NCBI GenBank assembly: GCA_045105075.1 | Contig: JBGCDD010000254.1 | Location: forward strand, 1 to 39,939 | DNA: 39,939 nt | Direction of reading: 5' to 3' | From: JBGCDD01 sp045105075 | GTDB lineage: Bacteria; Pseudomonadota; Alphaproteobacteria; Rhodobacterales; Rhodobacteraceae | In this document: piece after piece, positions 7,255 to 15,776 of the stretch | Position numbering within the stretch: the first letter of the stretch is position 1 | Layout: the number at the start of each line of letters is the position of its first letter | Translations under genes and position numbers: made by a program | The notes under the pieces: generated by a model | What the model was told of the DNA's origin: nothing | The model's input: the letters and a program-made list of their open reading frames with translations, nothing else | Database searches by the model: none

Positions 7255-9147
7255 ATGACCATCAAAGAAACCCCGCTTTTGGATCACGTCCCGCATCCCC
7301 AAGACCTGCGATCCTTGTCCGATCAAGACCTGGCCCGTGTGGCCGATGAACTGCGCGCCGAAGTGATTTCGGCCGTCTCTGAAACCGGTGGCCATCTGGG
7401 ATCATCGTTGGGGGTGGTTGAACTGACCGTTGCGCTGCATGCGGTGTTTGACACGCCGCGCGACAAGTTGATTTGGGATGTGGGGCACCAGTGCTATCCG
7501 CATAAAATCCTGACCGGTCGGCGTGATCGCATCCGCACTTTGCGCCAAGAAGGCGGGCTGAGCGGGTTCACCAAACGCGACGAAAGCGAATATGATCCGT
7601 TTGGTGCGGCCCATTCCAGCACCTCAATCAGCGCAGCCCTCGGGTTTGCTGTGGGTCACGATATGGGCATGGACACCGGCGACGCAATTGCCGTGATTGG
7701 CGATGGCTCGATCAGTGCTGGCATGGCTTACGAGGCGATGAACAACGCCGGTGCCGAAGGGCGCCGCCTGTTTGTGATCCTGAACGACAATGAAATGTCG
7801 ATAGCGCCGCCCGTTGGCGCGATGTCGAAATACATGTCGTCGCTGGCTTCAGATCCGATGGCGCAGTCAAGCAGCTATGACACCGCCTTGCCCGGTGAGA
7901 TGCGCGATTATGCCCGGCGTGCCCGTCAGTTGGTGACCGGTCGGATGCCGGGCAAAGATGGCACCATGTTCGAAGAACTCGGGTTTCAGTATTTCGGCCC
8001 GATTGACGGCCATAACATGGATCAGCTGCTGGGCACGTTGCGCACCGCGCGGGTGCGCGCCTCGGGGCCGGTGCTGATTCATTGCTGCACGGTCAAGGGC
8101 AAGGGTTATGACCCTGCCGAGAATTCAGCCGACAAATACCACGGCGTGTCCAAGTTCGACGTTGCCAGCGGCACTCAGGCCAAGAAACGCCCGAATGCGC
8201 CGGTTTACACCAAAGTGTTTGGCCAGGCTTTGGCCGATGCGGCCGCAAAGGATCCGCGCATTGTCGCAGTGACCGCTGCAATGCCCTCGGGCACCGGGCT
8301 TGATATCCTGTCGCGCGACATGCCCGGGCGGGTCTATGATGTGGGCATTGCCGAACAACACGGAGTGACCTTTGCCGCCGGTCTTGCGGCCAGCGGAATG
8401 CGCCCGTTCTGCGCGATCTATTCGACGTTCCTGCAGCGCGGCTATGATCAGGTGGTGCACGATGTGGCGCTGCAAAATCTGCCGGTGCGCTTTGCGATTG
8501 ACCGTGCTGGGCTGGTCGGAGCCGATGGGGCCACCCATGCTGGATCTTTTGACGTGGCCTATCTGTCAAACCTGCCCAATTTTGTGGTGATGGCGGCGGC
8601 GGACGAGGTCGAATTGCTGCACATGGTCGCCACAGCCGTCGAACATGACAGCGGCCCGATTGCATTTCGTTATCCGCGCGGCGAAGGCGTCGGACTTGAA
8701 ATGCCCGAAACGGGCGCGCCGCTGGAAATCGGCAAAGGCCGGGTGGTGCAAGAAGGCTCGGACGTGGCGCTTTTGTCCTTTGGTGCCCACCTGTGGGAAT
8801 GTCAAAAAGCCGCCGATCTGCTGAAGGAACAGGGGCTTAGCACCACCATTGCCGACGCCCGATTTGCCAAGCCGCTGGATACCGCTCTGATTCGCCAGTT
8901 GTGCCGCCATCACAAGGCGGTCATCACGGTCGAGCAGGGCGCACAAGGTGGATTTGGTGCGATGGTGCTGCACGAATTGGCCAACACCGGCGCGCTTGAT
9001 GGTCGCTTTGCCATCCGCACGATGACGTTGCCGGACCGCTTCATCGCGCATGCGGCACCTGATGTCATGTATGCCGACGCTGGCATGACCGCGACAGATA
9101 TTGCAGCGACTGCGCTAGAGGCGATAGGGGCATCTGCGGCTGGCTAA
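7255..9147 (+). CDS. dxs: 1-deoxy-D-xylulose-5-phosphate synthase
   Basis: Dxs condenses pyruvate and glyceraldehyde 3-phosphate using thiamine diphosphate, the first step of the MEP pathway that feeds carotenoid and phytol synthesis. The 630-residue product has the usual transketolase-like layout: ETGGHLGSSLG with the active-site His near residue 47, the thiamine-diphosphate motif GDGSISAGMAYEAMNN from residue 149, and the catalytic Glu region VGIAEQHGVTFAAGLA in the pyrimidine-binding half. The SD AAAGGA lies 7 bases before the ATG. Its position after pufX is the same as in Rhodobacter, where this copy is thought to meet the extra demand of phototrophic growth; a second genomic dxs is likely but not visible here. 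Confidence 0.96.
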   Translation: MTIKETPLLDHVPHPQDLRSLSDQDLARVADELRAEVISAVSETGGHLGSSLGVVELTVALHAVFDTPRDKLIWDVGHQCYPHKILTGRRDRIRTLRQEGGLSGFTKRDESEYDPFGAAHSSTSISAALGFAVGHDMGMDTGDAIAVIGDGSISAGMAYEAMNNAGAEGRRLFVILNDNEMSIAPPVGAMSKYMSSLASDPMAQSSSYDTALPGEMRDYARRARQLVTGRMPGKDGTMFEELGFQYFGPIDGHNMDQLLGTLRTARVRASGPVLIHCCTVKGKGYDPAENSADKYHGVSKFDVASGTQAKKRPNAPVYTKVFGQALADAAAKDPRIVAVTAAMPSGTGLDILSRDMPGRVYDVGIAEQHGVTFAAGLAASGMRPFCAIYSTFLQRGYDQVVHDVALQNLPVRFAIDRAGLVGADGATHAGSFDVAYLSNLPNFVVMAAADEVELLHMVATAVEHDSGPIAFRYPRGEGVGLEMPETGAPLEIGKGRVVQEGSDVALLSFGAHLWECQKAADLLKEQGLSTTIADARFAKPLDTALIRQLCRHHKAVITVEQGAQGGFGAMVLHELANTGALDGRFAIRTMTLPDRFIAHAAPDVMYADAGMTATDIAATALEAIGASAAG

Positions 9148-9173
9148 GCCAGTCTGACCTCGGCCTGTCCATC

Positions 9174-9206
9174 AAAAAAAGCCGCCCGGAACGGGGCGGC
9201 TTTTTT
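9174..9206. terminator. Bidirectional rho-independent terminator (dxs/idi)
   Basis: A run of A, then GCCGCCC (9181-9187), loop GGAACG, GGGCGGC (9194-9200) and T6. The A and T runs extend the stem and give a U-tract on both strands, so it can end dxs transcription from the left and idi transcription from the right; the two genes converge here. Confidence 0.93.
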
Positions 9207-9235
9207 CTGGTCTAAACGCTCACAAGACCTTGCAG

Positions 9236-9760
9236 CTAATTCAGCTTGCCAAAGATCGTGCCGTGATGATTGTCGAGGTAGATCCGCAGCCAGGGCGTGA
9301 ACCGTTCGGGATTGCGAATTGCTTCTTTGGCCAGATCATCCAGGTCGATCCAAACCGCTTCACTGACCTCATCCGGGTTGGGCGTGAAATTCAGATCATC
9401 ATCGGCGCGGGCCAGATAGATATCGACGACCTCGTGTTCGATCAGCCCACCGCCAACGTCAGCGCGATATTCGACGCGCCCACGATGCGCCATGGACAGA
9501 CCGGTGATCCCCAATTCTTCGTTCAGCCGACGCTCGGCACAGACTTCGTGATTTTCGTCCCAATGCGGGTGCGTGCAACAGGTGTTCGCCCACAAACCCG
9601 GCGTGTGGTATTTGCTCAGCGCACGTCGCTGGATCAGCACCTTGTTGCCGGCCACGACAAACACTGACACCGCCATATGGCGCAATCCGCGTTGGTGAAC
9701 CTCGAGCTTTTCCACGGGCACCAGGGTGTCGCCCACCCATGCTGGGATCATGTTTGTCAT
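9236..9760 (-). CDS. idi: Isopentenyl-diphosphate delta-isomerase, type I
   Basis: Idi interconverts IPP and DMAPP, balancing precursors for geranylgeranyl diphosphate. The 174-residue protein is a Nudix-fold type I enzyme: the catalytic cysteine lies in LWANTCCTHPHWDE and the metal-binding glutamates in the Nudix-like CAERRLNEELGI. It starts inside the bchP stop (ATGA at 9757-9760) and is the last gene of the minus-strand run, so it should be made along with the tail-attaching enzymes BchG and BchP. Confidence 0.95.
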   Translation of the reverse strand: MTNMIPAWVGDTLVPVEKLEVHQRGLRHMAVSVFVVAGNKVLIQRRALSKYHTPGLWANTCCTHPHWDENHEVCAERRLNEELGITGLSMAHRGRVEYRADVGGGLIEHEVVDIYLARADDDLNFTPNPDEVSEAVWIDLDDLAKEAIRNPERFTPWLRIYLDNHHGTIFGKLN

Positions 9761-10941
9761 GTGTAGTTAACGGACACCAAGCGGGACAGATGCGCGAGGT
9801 TTTTCAAGCCGATCTTGATGTGCGCCATCGGCCGAGACTTGACCAACTTCTTGTTCATATAGGCCTCGAATGTCAGGCGCTGCACGTCCACGTCATGGCA
9901 CAGCGACACAAAGCGCTCGCGCCGTTCATCGCTGCGGTAATAGGCGTTTTGCATGGCGCCCAGCACCCGGAACACTTGCTTGTGCTCACCCATGAACAGC
10001 CGCCGCGCCAGTTGCAGATCCTTGACGCGCCCGGTTTTCAGCATGGCACTCGCCGCTGTGGCCGCGACACGGCCGCCAACCATCGCATAATAGATCCCTT
10101 CGCCAGACGACGGAGCCACAACTCCGGCGGCATCTCCTGCCAGAACCACATCACGGCCATTGTCCCAGCGATCAAGCGGCTTCAGCGGAATAGGAGCACC
10201 TTCGCGGCGAATGGTTTTGCAGTTTTCCAACCCTGCGGCCATGCGCAGGTCGGCAGTGGCTTTTTTCAGGTCGACGCCGTCCACTTGCGTGCCCATGCCA
10301 ACGCTGGCCTGCCCGCCATGGGGAAACACCCAGCCATAGAAATCAGGTGAGATCGCGCCGTCATAGATCACGTCGCAGCGCTTGGGATCATAGCTTTCGG
10401 TGGGCTCGGGCGCCTCGATGATCTCGTGATAGGCAATGACATAGGGAATGGTGTCACCGCCAGGCACTTCGGCGCGCGCCACGTTCGAACGGGCCCCATC
10501 GGCGCCAATGATCAGCTTGGTGCGCAACCGGGCGGTTTCGCCGGTGGCCTTGTCGCGATAGACCACATGGGTGCCCTCGCCGTCACGCTCGATGGCGACA
10601 AAGGTGCCGGTGATCCGCTCGGCCCCAGCGGTTTGAGCACGCCGGCGCAGGAAATCGTCAAAATGCTCGCGGTCGACCATGCCGACATAGCCGTTTTCAA
10701 TCGGGATATCGACCTTACGCTGCGTCGGCGAGATCATCCGCGCGGTTTGAATACGTGCCACGATCTGGCTGTCGGGGATGCTGAAATCCTCGACCAGACG
10801 CGGCGGGATCGCACCGCCGCAGGGCTTTATCCGACCGTCACGGTCCAGCAGAGCGACGGATTTGCCCGAACGGGCCAGATCTTCGGCTGCGGTCGCGCCC
10901 GAGGGGCCTCCGCCAACAACGACAACATCATACATGCTCAT
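9757..10941 (-). CDS. bchP: Geranylgeranyl reductase BchP
   Basis: BchP uses NADPH to reduce three double bonds of the geranylgeranyl tail of bacteriochlorophyll to phytyl. The 394-residue protein opens with the FAD dinucleotide motif VVVGGGPSGATAAEDLARSG (glycines at 10-12 and 15), followed by KPCGGAIPPRL typical of this reductase family. Further FAD-binding sequence is LIIGADGARSNVAR and DVVLAGDAAGVVAPSSGEGIYYAM. Overlaps with both neighbours are 4-base ATGA junctions, so the gene is probably translationally coupled within the operon. Confidence 0.95.
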   Translation of the reverse strand: MSMYDVVVVGGGPSGATAAEDLARSGKSVALLDRDGRIKPCGGAIPPRLVEDFSIPDSQIVARIQTARMISPTQRKVDIPIENGYVGMVDREHFDDFLRRRAQTAGAERITGTFVAIERDGEGTHVVYRDKATGETARLRTKLIIGADGARSNVARAEVPGGDTIPYVIAYHEIIEAPEPTESYDPKRCDVIYDGAISPDFYGWVFPHGGQASVGMGTQVDGVDLKKATADLRMAAGLENCKTIRREGAPIPLKPLDRWDNGRDVVLAGDAAGVVAPSSGEGIYYAMVGGRVAATAASAMLKTGRVKDLQLARRLFMGEHKQVFRVLGAMQNAYYRSDERRERFVSLCHDVDVQRLTFEAYMNKKLVKSRPMAHIKIGLKNLAHLSRLVSVNYT

Positions 10942-12221
10942 TCTCCCGCTATCATCACGGACGCTTTGGTCCGATGTTCTATGGTTTTGATTGCCATGGC
11001 GGCCGCGGCCACAAAGAGGCAGGCTTCAAATAAGAACACAGCGCCAAAGGCCTGTGCGTCGCTCGCCGATGTCAGGCGCATCACGTCAACCAGTGCGGCA
11101 CCGGCCAACCCGCCGAAACCTGCGGCCATCGCTTGCGCAGCACCCCAAAGTCCCATGCGGGTGCCTTCGCGCCGGTCACGGCCTTGGCCCGCCAACGCCA
11201 TCATCGACCCGATCGCGGCGACAGCAAACATCCCGTTGAAGAAGCCAAGCGCCAGAACGGCGGGCATCAGCGGCGCGTTTGCGCCCAGCGTGCCAACAAA
11301 GCTGATCGCGACCAGCGCCAGAGCCGAGCCCAGACAACCCGCGATCACCCAGTGGCGCAAACTGCCAAGGCGGAACCCAGTGGCGGCAATGCCAACGGTC
11401 AGCATGCCAATGAAAACACCGCCGTTTTGGGCGCCGCTCAGCGAAGTTGACTGACCGGGGGTATAGGCGAACACCAGGCCCGCATAGGGCTCGAGGATGA
11501 GTTCCTGCATGAAGTAAGCGACCATCGACAAAAACACGAACAGCGTGAAATTGCGCGCGCCCGGTTCACTCCAGACTTGTTTCAGCCCTTCCATGAAAGG
11601 TGTTGTGTCGGGCTCGCGCACGGCATCGACACTGGCTTCAACCCCGACAACAGCAATGACGGTGATCAGAAAGGCCAGCAGCACGACTCCGGCAACAATC
11701 TGCATCAGCAGCGTTGGCGAATAGGGGTCAAGCAGGCTGCCCACGATTCCGGCGGTCATGGCGATGCCAAAGATCATCATCAGCCAGACAATGGTGGCAG
11801 CGGCGGCGCGGCGTTCCGGTTTGGTGGCCGTGGCCATCAGCGCCAGCAATGATGTGCCTCCGGCGCCCACGCCCAGACCGATCAGCATGTAGGACAGGAT
11901 CGAGCCGGTCAGGCCCAAGGCAAAAGACGTTGGCAAGACCACAACACTGGCCGACGCGCCCAGTGCGCCCAGACCCAGCGCGGCCATACCGCCAATGATC
12001 CAGCGCGTGCGCTGTCCGCTGGTGTCAGAGCGAAAGCCCCAATTTGGCCGGGTGATCTGTACCCCGTAATGCAGCGCGACCAACAGCCCGGGCAAAACCG
12101 CAGGCAAGGCCAGCTCGACCACCATCAGACGGTTCAGCGTCGAGGTGGTCAGCACCACGATGGCACCTAGCGCCATCTGCACCAGCCCAAGGCGAAAGAT
12201 CTGAAACCAGCTGAGCGTCAT
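10938..12221 (-). CDS. PucC/LhaA-family membrane carrier (Orf428-type, BCD family)
   Basis: This 427-residue integral membrane protein belongs to the bacteriochlorophyll delivery (PucC/LhaA) branch of the major facilitator superfamily and has about twelve hydrophobic segments. It shares with LhaA in this window the start pattern (FQIFRLGLVQMALGAIVVLTTSTLNRLMVVEL), an RSD motif after the second span, and MQELILEPYAG versus MQDVLLEPYGG. It lies between bchG and bchP, as Orf428 does in R. capsulatus. The ATG at 12221 overlaps the bchG stop; an upstream frame extension is an antisense-like artefact within bchG. Its substrate is not known; a role in pigment insertion is inferred. Confidence 0.88.
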   Translation of the reverse strand: MTLSWFQIFRLGLVQMALGAIVVLTTSTLNRLMVVELALPAVLPGLLVALHYGVQITRPNWGFRSDTSGQRTRWIIGGMAALGLGALGASASVVVLPTSFALGLTGSILSYMLIGLGVGAGGTSLLALMATATKPERRAAAATIVWLMMIFGIAMTAGIVGSLLDPYSPTLLMQIVAGVVLLAFLITVIAVVGVEASVDAVREPDTTPFMEGLKQVWSEPGARNFTLFVFLSMVAYFMQELILEPYAGLVFAYTPGQSTSLSGAQNGGVFIGMLTVGIAATGFRLGSLRHWVIAGCLGSALALVAISFVGTLGANAPLMPAVLALGFFNGMFAVAAIGSMMALAGQGRDRREGTRMGLWGAAQAMAAGFGGLAGAALVDVMRLTSASDAQAFGAVFLFEACLFVAAAAMAIKTIEHRTKASVMIAGE

Positions 12222-13126
12222 AAGGCCATTCCCAATGTGCGCACGGCGAAGGCGGCGACCATCATGCCGCTGATGTAAAGCAGAACGCCGGTGCCATTGT
12301 ACCAAGGCGCGCGGCCTTTGGGATCGGTCAGCAAAACCCGCATCGCCCAGAATTGAACACCCAGCAGCACAGCGATTGCGATGGCGTGAAACGGACGGTC
12401 CCACATCACCAAAAGCGCGACGACCACCGCTTGTGGCACCGCCATGATCCAGCAGGCAACACGGGCCGCGCGTTCGGGCCCCAGCGTCACCGGAAGGGAA
12501 TTGACCCCCATCTGTTTGTCGCCCTCAAGGGCCTTGAAGTCATTCAGTGTCATGATGCCGTGAGCGCCAATTGCATAGAGCAGCGCCAACAAAACAACGG
12601 GCAAAGCCGGCGCTCCGGCGGACAGTACGGCGGCTCCGGTGAACCAGGGCAGACCCTCGTAACACAGTCCAACCAGCCCCGGCCCCCACCAGCCCGAACG
12701 TTTCAGCCGCACGGGCTCAGCGGAATAGGCCCAGGCCGCCAGGACACCGATGACCGTGGCTCCAAAGCCCCAGGGGCCAAGTTGCCAGCCGATAAACAGC
12801 GACAGAACCGACATCGCCAAAGCGATCCACAGACCCCAGCGGCCTGGAATGCGCCCGGATGGAATGGGGCGGTCGGGTTCGTTGATGGCGTCAACGTGGC
12901 GGTCACACCAGTCATTGGCGGCCTGGCTCATGCCGCACACAATTGGGCCGGCCAGTACGATGCCCAGGATCACCAACGGCCATTGCGCCGTGATCGATGT
13001 TCCGGTTGAGACGACCCCGCACAGATAGGCCCACATCGGCGGAAACCACGTGATCGGTTTGATCAAACGCAGCATAGCCAGAGGTTCGGGCCAGCGATTC
13101 TGTGCGAAGGTAAGCTGATCTGTCAT
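12218..13126 (-). CDS. bchG: Bacteriochlorophyll synthase BchG
   Basis: BchG is the membrane prenyltransferase that esterifies bacteriochlorophyllide a with geranylgeranyl (or phytyl) diphosphate. The 302-residue protein has the UbiA-family Asp-rich motif NDWCDRHVDAINEPDRP at residues 71-87 and a second one, DFKALEGDKQMGVNSLPV, with about eight hydrophobic spans. The N-terminal LRLIKPITWFPPMWAYLCG is typical of the family and supports this start. It is the first gene of the bchG-orf427-bchP-idi group, and two PpsR sites lie just upstream. Confidence 0.96.
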   Translation of the reverse strand: MTDQLTFAQNRWPEPLAMLRLIKPITWFPPMWAYLCGVVSTGTSITAQWPLVILGIVLAGPIVCGMSQAANDWCDRHVDAINEPDRPIPSGRIPGRWGLWIALAMSVLSLFIGWQLGPWGFGATVIGVLAAWAYSAEPVRLKRSGWWGPGLVGLCYEGLPWFTGAAVLSAGAPALPVVLLALLYAIGAHGIMTLNDFKALEGDKQMGVNSLPVTLGPERAARVACWIMAVPQAVVVALLVMWDRPFHAIAIAVLLGVQFWAMRVLLTDPKGRAPWYNGTGVLLYISGMMVAAFAVRTLGMAL

Positions 13127-13129
13127 GGC

Positions 13130-13147
13130 TGTAAGCCTAGCCTGACA
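13130..13147. promoter_or_regulatory. PpsR operator next to the bchG start
   Basis: TGTAAGCCTAGCCTGACA fits the PpsR/CrtJ consensus TGT-N12-ACA exactly. It ends only 3 bases before the bchG ATG (on the minus strand), covering the place where the ribosome binding site should be. Confidence 0.75.
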
Positions 13148-13164
13148 TGCAACGACTCAGCAAG

Positions 13165-13182
13165 TGTAAATTAAATCTGACA
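13165..13182. promoter_or_regulatory. PpsR operator upstream of bchG
   Basis: TGTAAATTAAATCTGACA fits TGT-N12-ACA exactly. It is 35 bp centre to centre from the site at 13130-13147; paired sites let PpsR bind cooperatively. It lies 20 bases beyond the ppsR stop, so it should control the bchG group rather than ppsR itself. Confidence 0.82.
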
Positions 13183-13202
13183 CTCTGTTTCTGTGCCCTT
13201 GC

Positions 13203-14624
13203 TTAGTCTGTGTCTCGTTTGGACAAAAGACCATACTTGCGCAGCTTTACGTAAAGCGACTGACGCGACAGGCCCAGCATTTCGGCTGCGGCAACGCGGT
13301 TGTTCGAGGTCAGCTCGACTGCGGTTTCGATACACATCTTTTCGATCACGTCGGTGGTGTCGGCGACGATTTCCTTTAGCGTGGCTCGCCCAACCAGATC
13401 ACCCACCGACTTGGTGCCCTCGCGAGGCACATCGGGGTCATTCAGCGCGCGGTTGGTCGATCCAACGGCGGAATCACGAATCACAAAGACAAAGGCCGGT
13501 TGATTGGAGTCGGTCAGGTGCGTGGCCGAAACCTCGATCGGGTTTTGGCTGCGATACTGGCCGAGGATCTTGGTGGAATAGACCCGCATCTTGCCGCTGC
13601 GCACCGCATTGTCGCGCAGCACCTTGAGATCGACCAATCCCCGGCTGAGGAATTCGGCGAAAGAGCGCCCCTTGATCGACATGCCATGAGCGGTGTCTGT
13701 CAGGCTCAGGAAGGATTCGTTGGATGCGATGATCAGACCTTCGGCATCTGTGAAAACAATGGCTTCGGGGCCATGTTCAAACATGCCGTCCAGGCCTTGG
13801 GTCAGCAAATCACCCTTGGCGATGGCGTCTGTCTCGGTCTCGAGCCGGCACATCATCATGCGCGACCCCGCAGCACGGAAGAACGACGGTGTCACCCGCA
13901 GGGCGCGGCGCGATCCGCGCACAACAAGAGTGATCGGGTTGGCCCCTTCGGACAGCGCCGAGGCGGCCATATCAGCCATCAGCTCGCTGCGGCCCTGATC
14001 TTCGAAGATCTGCGCAAAGTCGGCGGCGCGCAGCTCATCATCAGACTGCCCCAGCAAGCCAGCGGCCACGGGATTGGCGTCTGTCACTTCGCCCGAGCCT
14101 ACCGAAACAAAAACGATGGCGTCATGGGTCGATTGCATCAAAACCCGAAACCGGGTGTCAAATTCACGCTGACGCTCAAAATCACGCTCGATGGCGATCT
14201 GCGCATTGACCAGCTGTTGCTGCAACTCGGAAATCGGCCGCAAATCACGCCCCAGCATCAACAGAGCTTCGTCGCCAATACGGTGCATTGTATAGACAAC
14301 AGGGAACTCGGATTTGCCGTTGACGTCTTTGTGGTTGATTTCCATCGGGCGCAGCGATTGCCCGGATTTCACACAGTCCGCCAAAGCCTCTTCGAACTTC
14401 GGCAGGCTTTCGACGGTCATAAATTCGCGAAGGTCAGCTTTTTCCCAGAAATCCAGATTCGCATAGGCACCATGCACGGGATTGGCCAACACCGACAGGA
14501 CATAGCCGGTTTCGGTGACCACCACCGCAAGATCGGCCAGCGTTCCAATGATGTCGCCCAACGTGTCGGGCGCAATAAGTGGAAGCGTGCCAATGTCCCA
14601 GTATTTATTACCACCGGACGTCAT
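13203..14624 (-). CDS. ppsR: PpsR/CrtJ transcriptional repressor of photosynthesis genes
   Basis: PpsR binds TGT-N12-ACA sites and represses bch, crt and puc genes in response to oxygen and, with an antirepressor, light. The 473-residue protein has an N-terminal domain, two PAS domains (about residues 150-260 and 270-390) joined through a Q-linker helix (LQQQLVNAQIAIERDFERQ), and a C-terminal Fis-type helix-turn-helix (NNRVAAAEMLGLSRQSLYVKL). Two cysteines at 259 (MMMCRLE) and 431 (EKMCIETA) correspond to the redox pair C251 and C424 of R. sphaeroides. The ATG at 14624 was chosen; an in-frame GTG 9 bases upstream is also possible. Confidence 0.95.
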   Translation of the reverse strand: MTSGGNKYWDIGTLPLIAPDTLGDIIGTLADLAVVVTETGYVLSVLANPVHGAYANLDFWEKADLREFMTVESLPKFEEALADCVKSGQSLRPMEINHKDVNGKSEFPVVYTMHRIGDEALLMLGRDLRPISELQQQLVNAQIAIERDFERQREFDTRFRVLMQSTHDAIVFVSVGSGEVTDANPVAAGLLGQSDDELRAADFAQIFEDQGRSELMADMAASALSEGANPITLVVRGSRRALRVTPSFFRAAGSRMMMCRLETETDAIAKGDLLTQGLDGMFEHGPEAIVFTDAEGLIIASNESFLSLTDTAHGMSIKGRSFAEFLSRGLVDLKVLRDNAVRSGKMRVYSTKILGQYRSQNPIEVSATHLTDSNQPAFVFVIRDSAVGSTNRALNDPDVPREGTKSVGDLVGRATLKEIVADTTDVIEKMCIETAVELTSNNRVAAAEMLGLSRQSLYVKLRKYGLLSKRDTD

Positions 14625-14678
14625 AAAATTCACGCTCTACGGCTGTTAGCCGGATCCAATTGGCGACTACCGAGCATG

Positions 14679-15482
14679 TCATTTGTCTGCCCGGGGTGTC
14701 GCGATCTTACAAAAATCCAAAGCCTCGAAGATATCATTGGTGGCAAGATCCGCCCCAATTTTGGCTTGAATGTCGATTGTCTGTTCCAGCACACCGCCGC
14801 CAATCACAACCGGAGCTGTGTTCAAGCGACCAGACTGGCGCGAGATCTGAACCAGTTCACGCAAGTGATCAGTCGATTCGGACCCAGATGCAGAAATGAT
14901 TACGGTGTCAAAAGTGCTGCCCTTCAGCGTCGATGCCAGGGTTGGGATATCACCGCCAATAGACAGGCGAACCGACAATCCAATACGCCGCATCTGCGTG
15001 GCCAGAACCGATCCGCCCAAAGTGTGATGTGACGTAGGCGGAACCAGCACCAGTGCGGACGACCCGGCCGTCGTTGGAATCGCCGCTTCATCGGCCTTCC
15101 AGAACGTGCTGAGTTCGCGCAGTAGCGCCTGCAGGCGTGAGCCACCCATTGTGACGGCGGCAAAGCTGGACCTGTCATCGCACCACTCGTCGCCCATACG
15201 GCGGGCCACTGCGGGGATGTATTCGTCTACGATGTATTCCGGAGCGATTCCCATCGACAGCATATGGCGCGCAACGCCACGATACGTTTCTTTGGATCGC
15301 CCCATGGCCGAATCAAGCAACCGCTCAACCAGACCGTCACTTGTGCTTGTCGTGCCGCGATTGGCCCGAGCTGCCACAACTGACAGAGCGCGTGCTGCCA
15401 AATCACCCACCTCGTTTAGGCTTTCGGCCGGCTGTATCGGGTTTTTTGGTTCATCTGCATTGGCATTTCTTGATTTCGACAT
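14679..15482 (-). CDS. ppaA: PpaA/AerR-type cobalamin-binding photosynthesis regulator
   Basis: PpaA/AerR proteins bind cobalamin and modify PpsR/CrtJ activity. This 267-residue product has a low-complexity N-terminus, a helical domain with GIAPEYIVDEYIPAVARRMGDEW, typical of methyltransferase-like B12 cap regions, then a Rossmann-like cobalamin domain (ALVLVPPTSHHTLGGSVLATQMRRIGL) whose His replaces the classical DxHxxG, as in AerR. It lies next to ppsR on the same strand. ATG 15482 (MSKSRNANADEP) is preferred because a GGGGGGG sequence precedes it; ATGs at 15560 and 15587 are alternatives, the last overlapping a PpsR site. Confidence 0.9.
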   Translation of the reverse strand: MSKSRNANADEPKNPIQPAESLNEVGDLAARALSVVAARANRGTTSTSDGLVERLLDSAMGRSKETYRGVARHMLSMGIAPEYIVDEYIPAVARRMGDEWCDDRSSFAAVTMGGSRLQALLRELSTFWKADEAAIPTTAGSSALVLVPPTSHHTLGGSVLATQMRRIGLSVRLSIGGDIPTLASTLKGSTFDTVIISASGSESTDHLRELVQISRQSGRLNTAPVVIGGGVLEQTIDIQAKIGADLATNDIFEALDFCKIATPRADK

Positions 15483-15581
15483 GTGTCCCCCCCGCGTACT
15501 TTCGGGCGTGCAAGGCGATACGATGATCGCTGATGCCGCCAAGTCGACAGGATGAGCCATCCTCAGACAAATCGTCCAATA

Positions 15582-15599
15582 TGTCAAAGAAAATTGACA
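15582..15599. promoter_or_regulatory. PpsR operator upstream of ppaA
   Basis: TGTCAAAGAAAATTGACA fits TGT-N12-ACA and is more symmetric than the other sites (TGTCAA/TTGACA). Each half contains a perfect TTGACA -35 hexamer, one on each strand, so bound PpsR would block RNA polymerase at promoters in either direction. Confidence 0.78.
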
Positions 15600-15704
15600 T
15601 ATGACGGTATTGAGGCCGGGAATGCGTCAAATTAGTCCTTATTTCATTGATGTTTTCCGAGTTTTCCCGTCGGCAAGAAAAATCTGACAGAAGAATCCCC
15701 AAGC

Positions 15705-15722
15705 TGTAAATCAAAGTTGACA
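15705..15722. promoter_or_regulatory. PpsR operator over the bchF promoter
   Basis: TGTAAATCAAAGTTGACA fits TGT-N12-ACA exactly. Its right end provides TTGACA (15717-15722), a perfect -35 hexamer pointing to bchF. Confidence 0.85.
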
Positions 15723-15746
15723 CAAATGTCCGGGCCTGATTACTCT
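15717..15746 (+). promoter_or_regulatory. Probable sigma-70-type promoter of the bchF-puh run
   Basis: The -35 TTGACA at 15717-15722 lies 18 bases before TACTCT (15741-15746), a poor -10 match. Start of transcription would fall near 15752, in front of the bchF SD at 15765-15769. This placement rules out the TTG (15717) and ATG (15726) as bchF starts. Confidence 0.5.
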
Positions 15747-15776
15747 TGGTGTGAAATGATGCTCAAGGATCCATCG

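Noticed and set aside
13500..15032. A 510-codon plus-strand frame across ppsR and ppaA
   Set aside because: It is antisense to two clear regulators and crosses their spacer; its product is low-complexity and shows no recognised domain.
15717..15776. N-terminal extension of BchF from TTG 15717 or ATG 15726
   Set aside because: These codons lie in or next to the PpsR site and promoter, and relatives begin near the ATG at 15777, which has a good SD.
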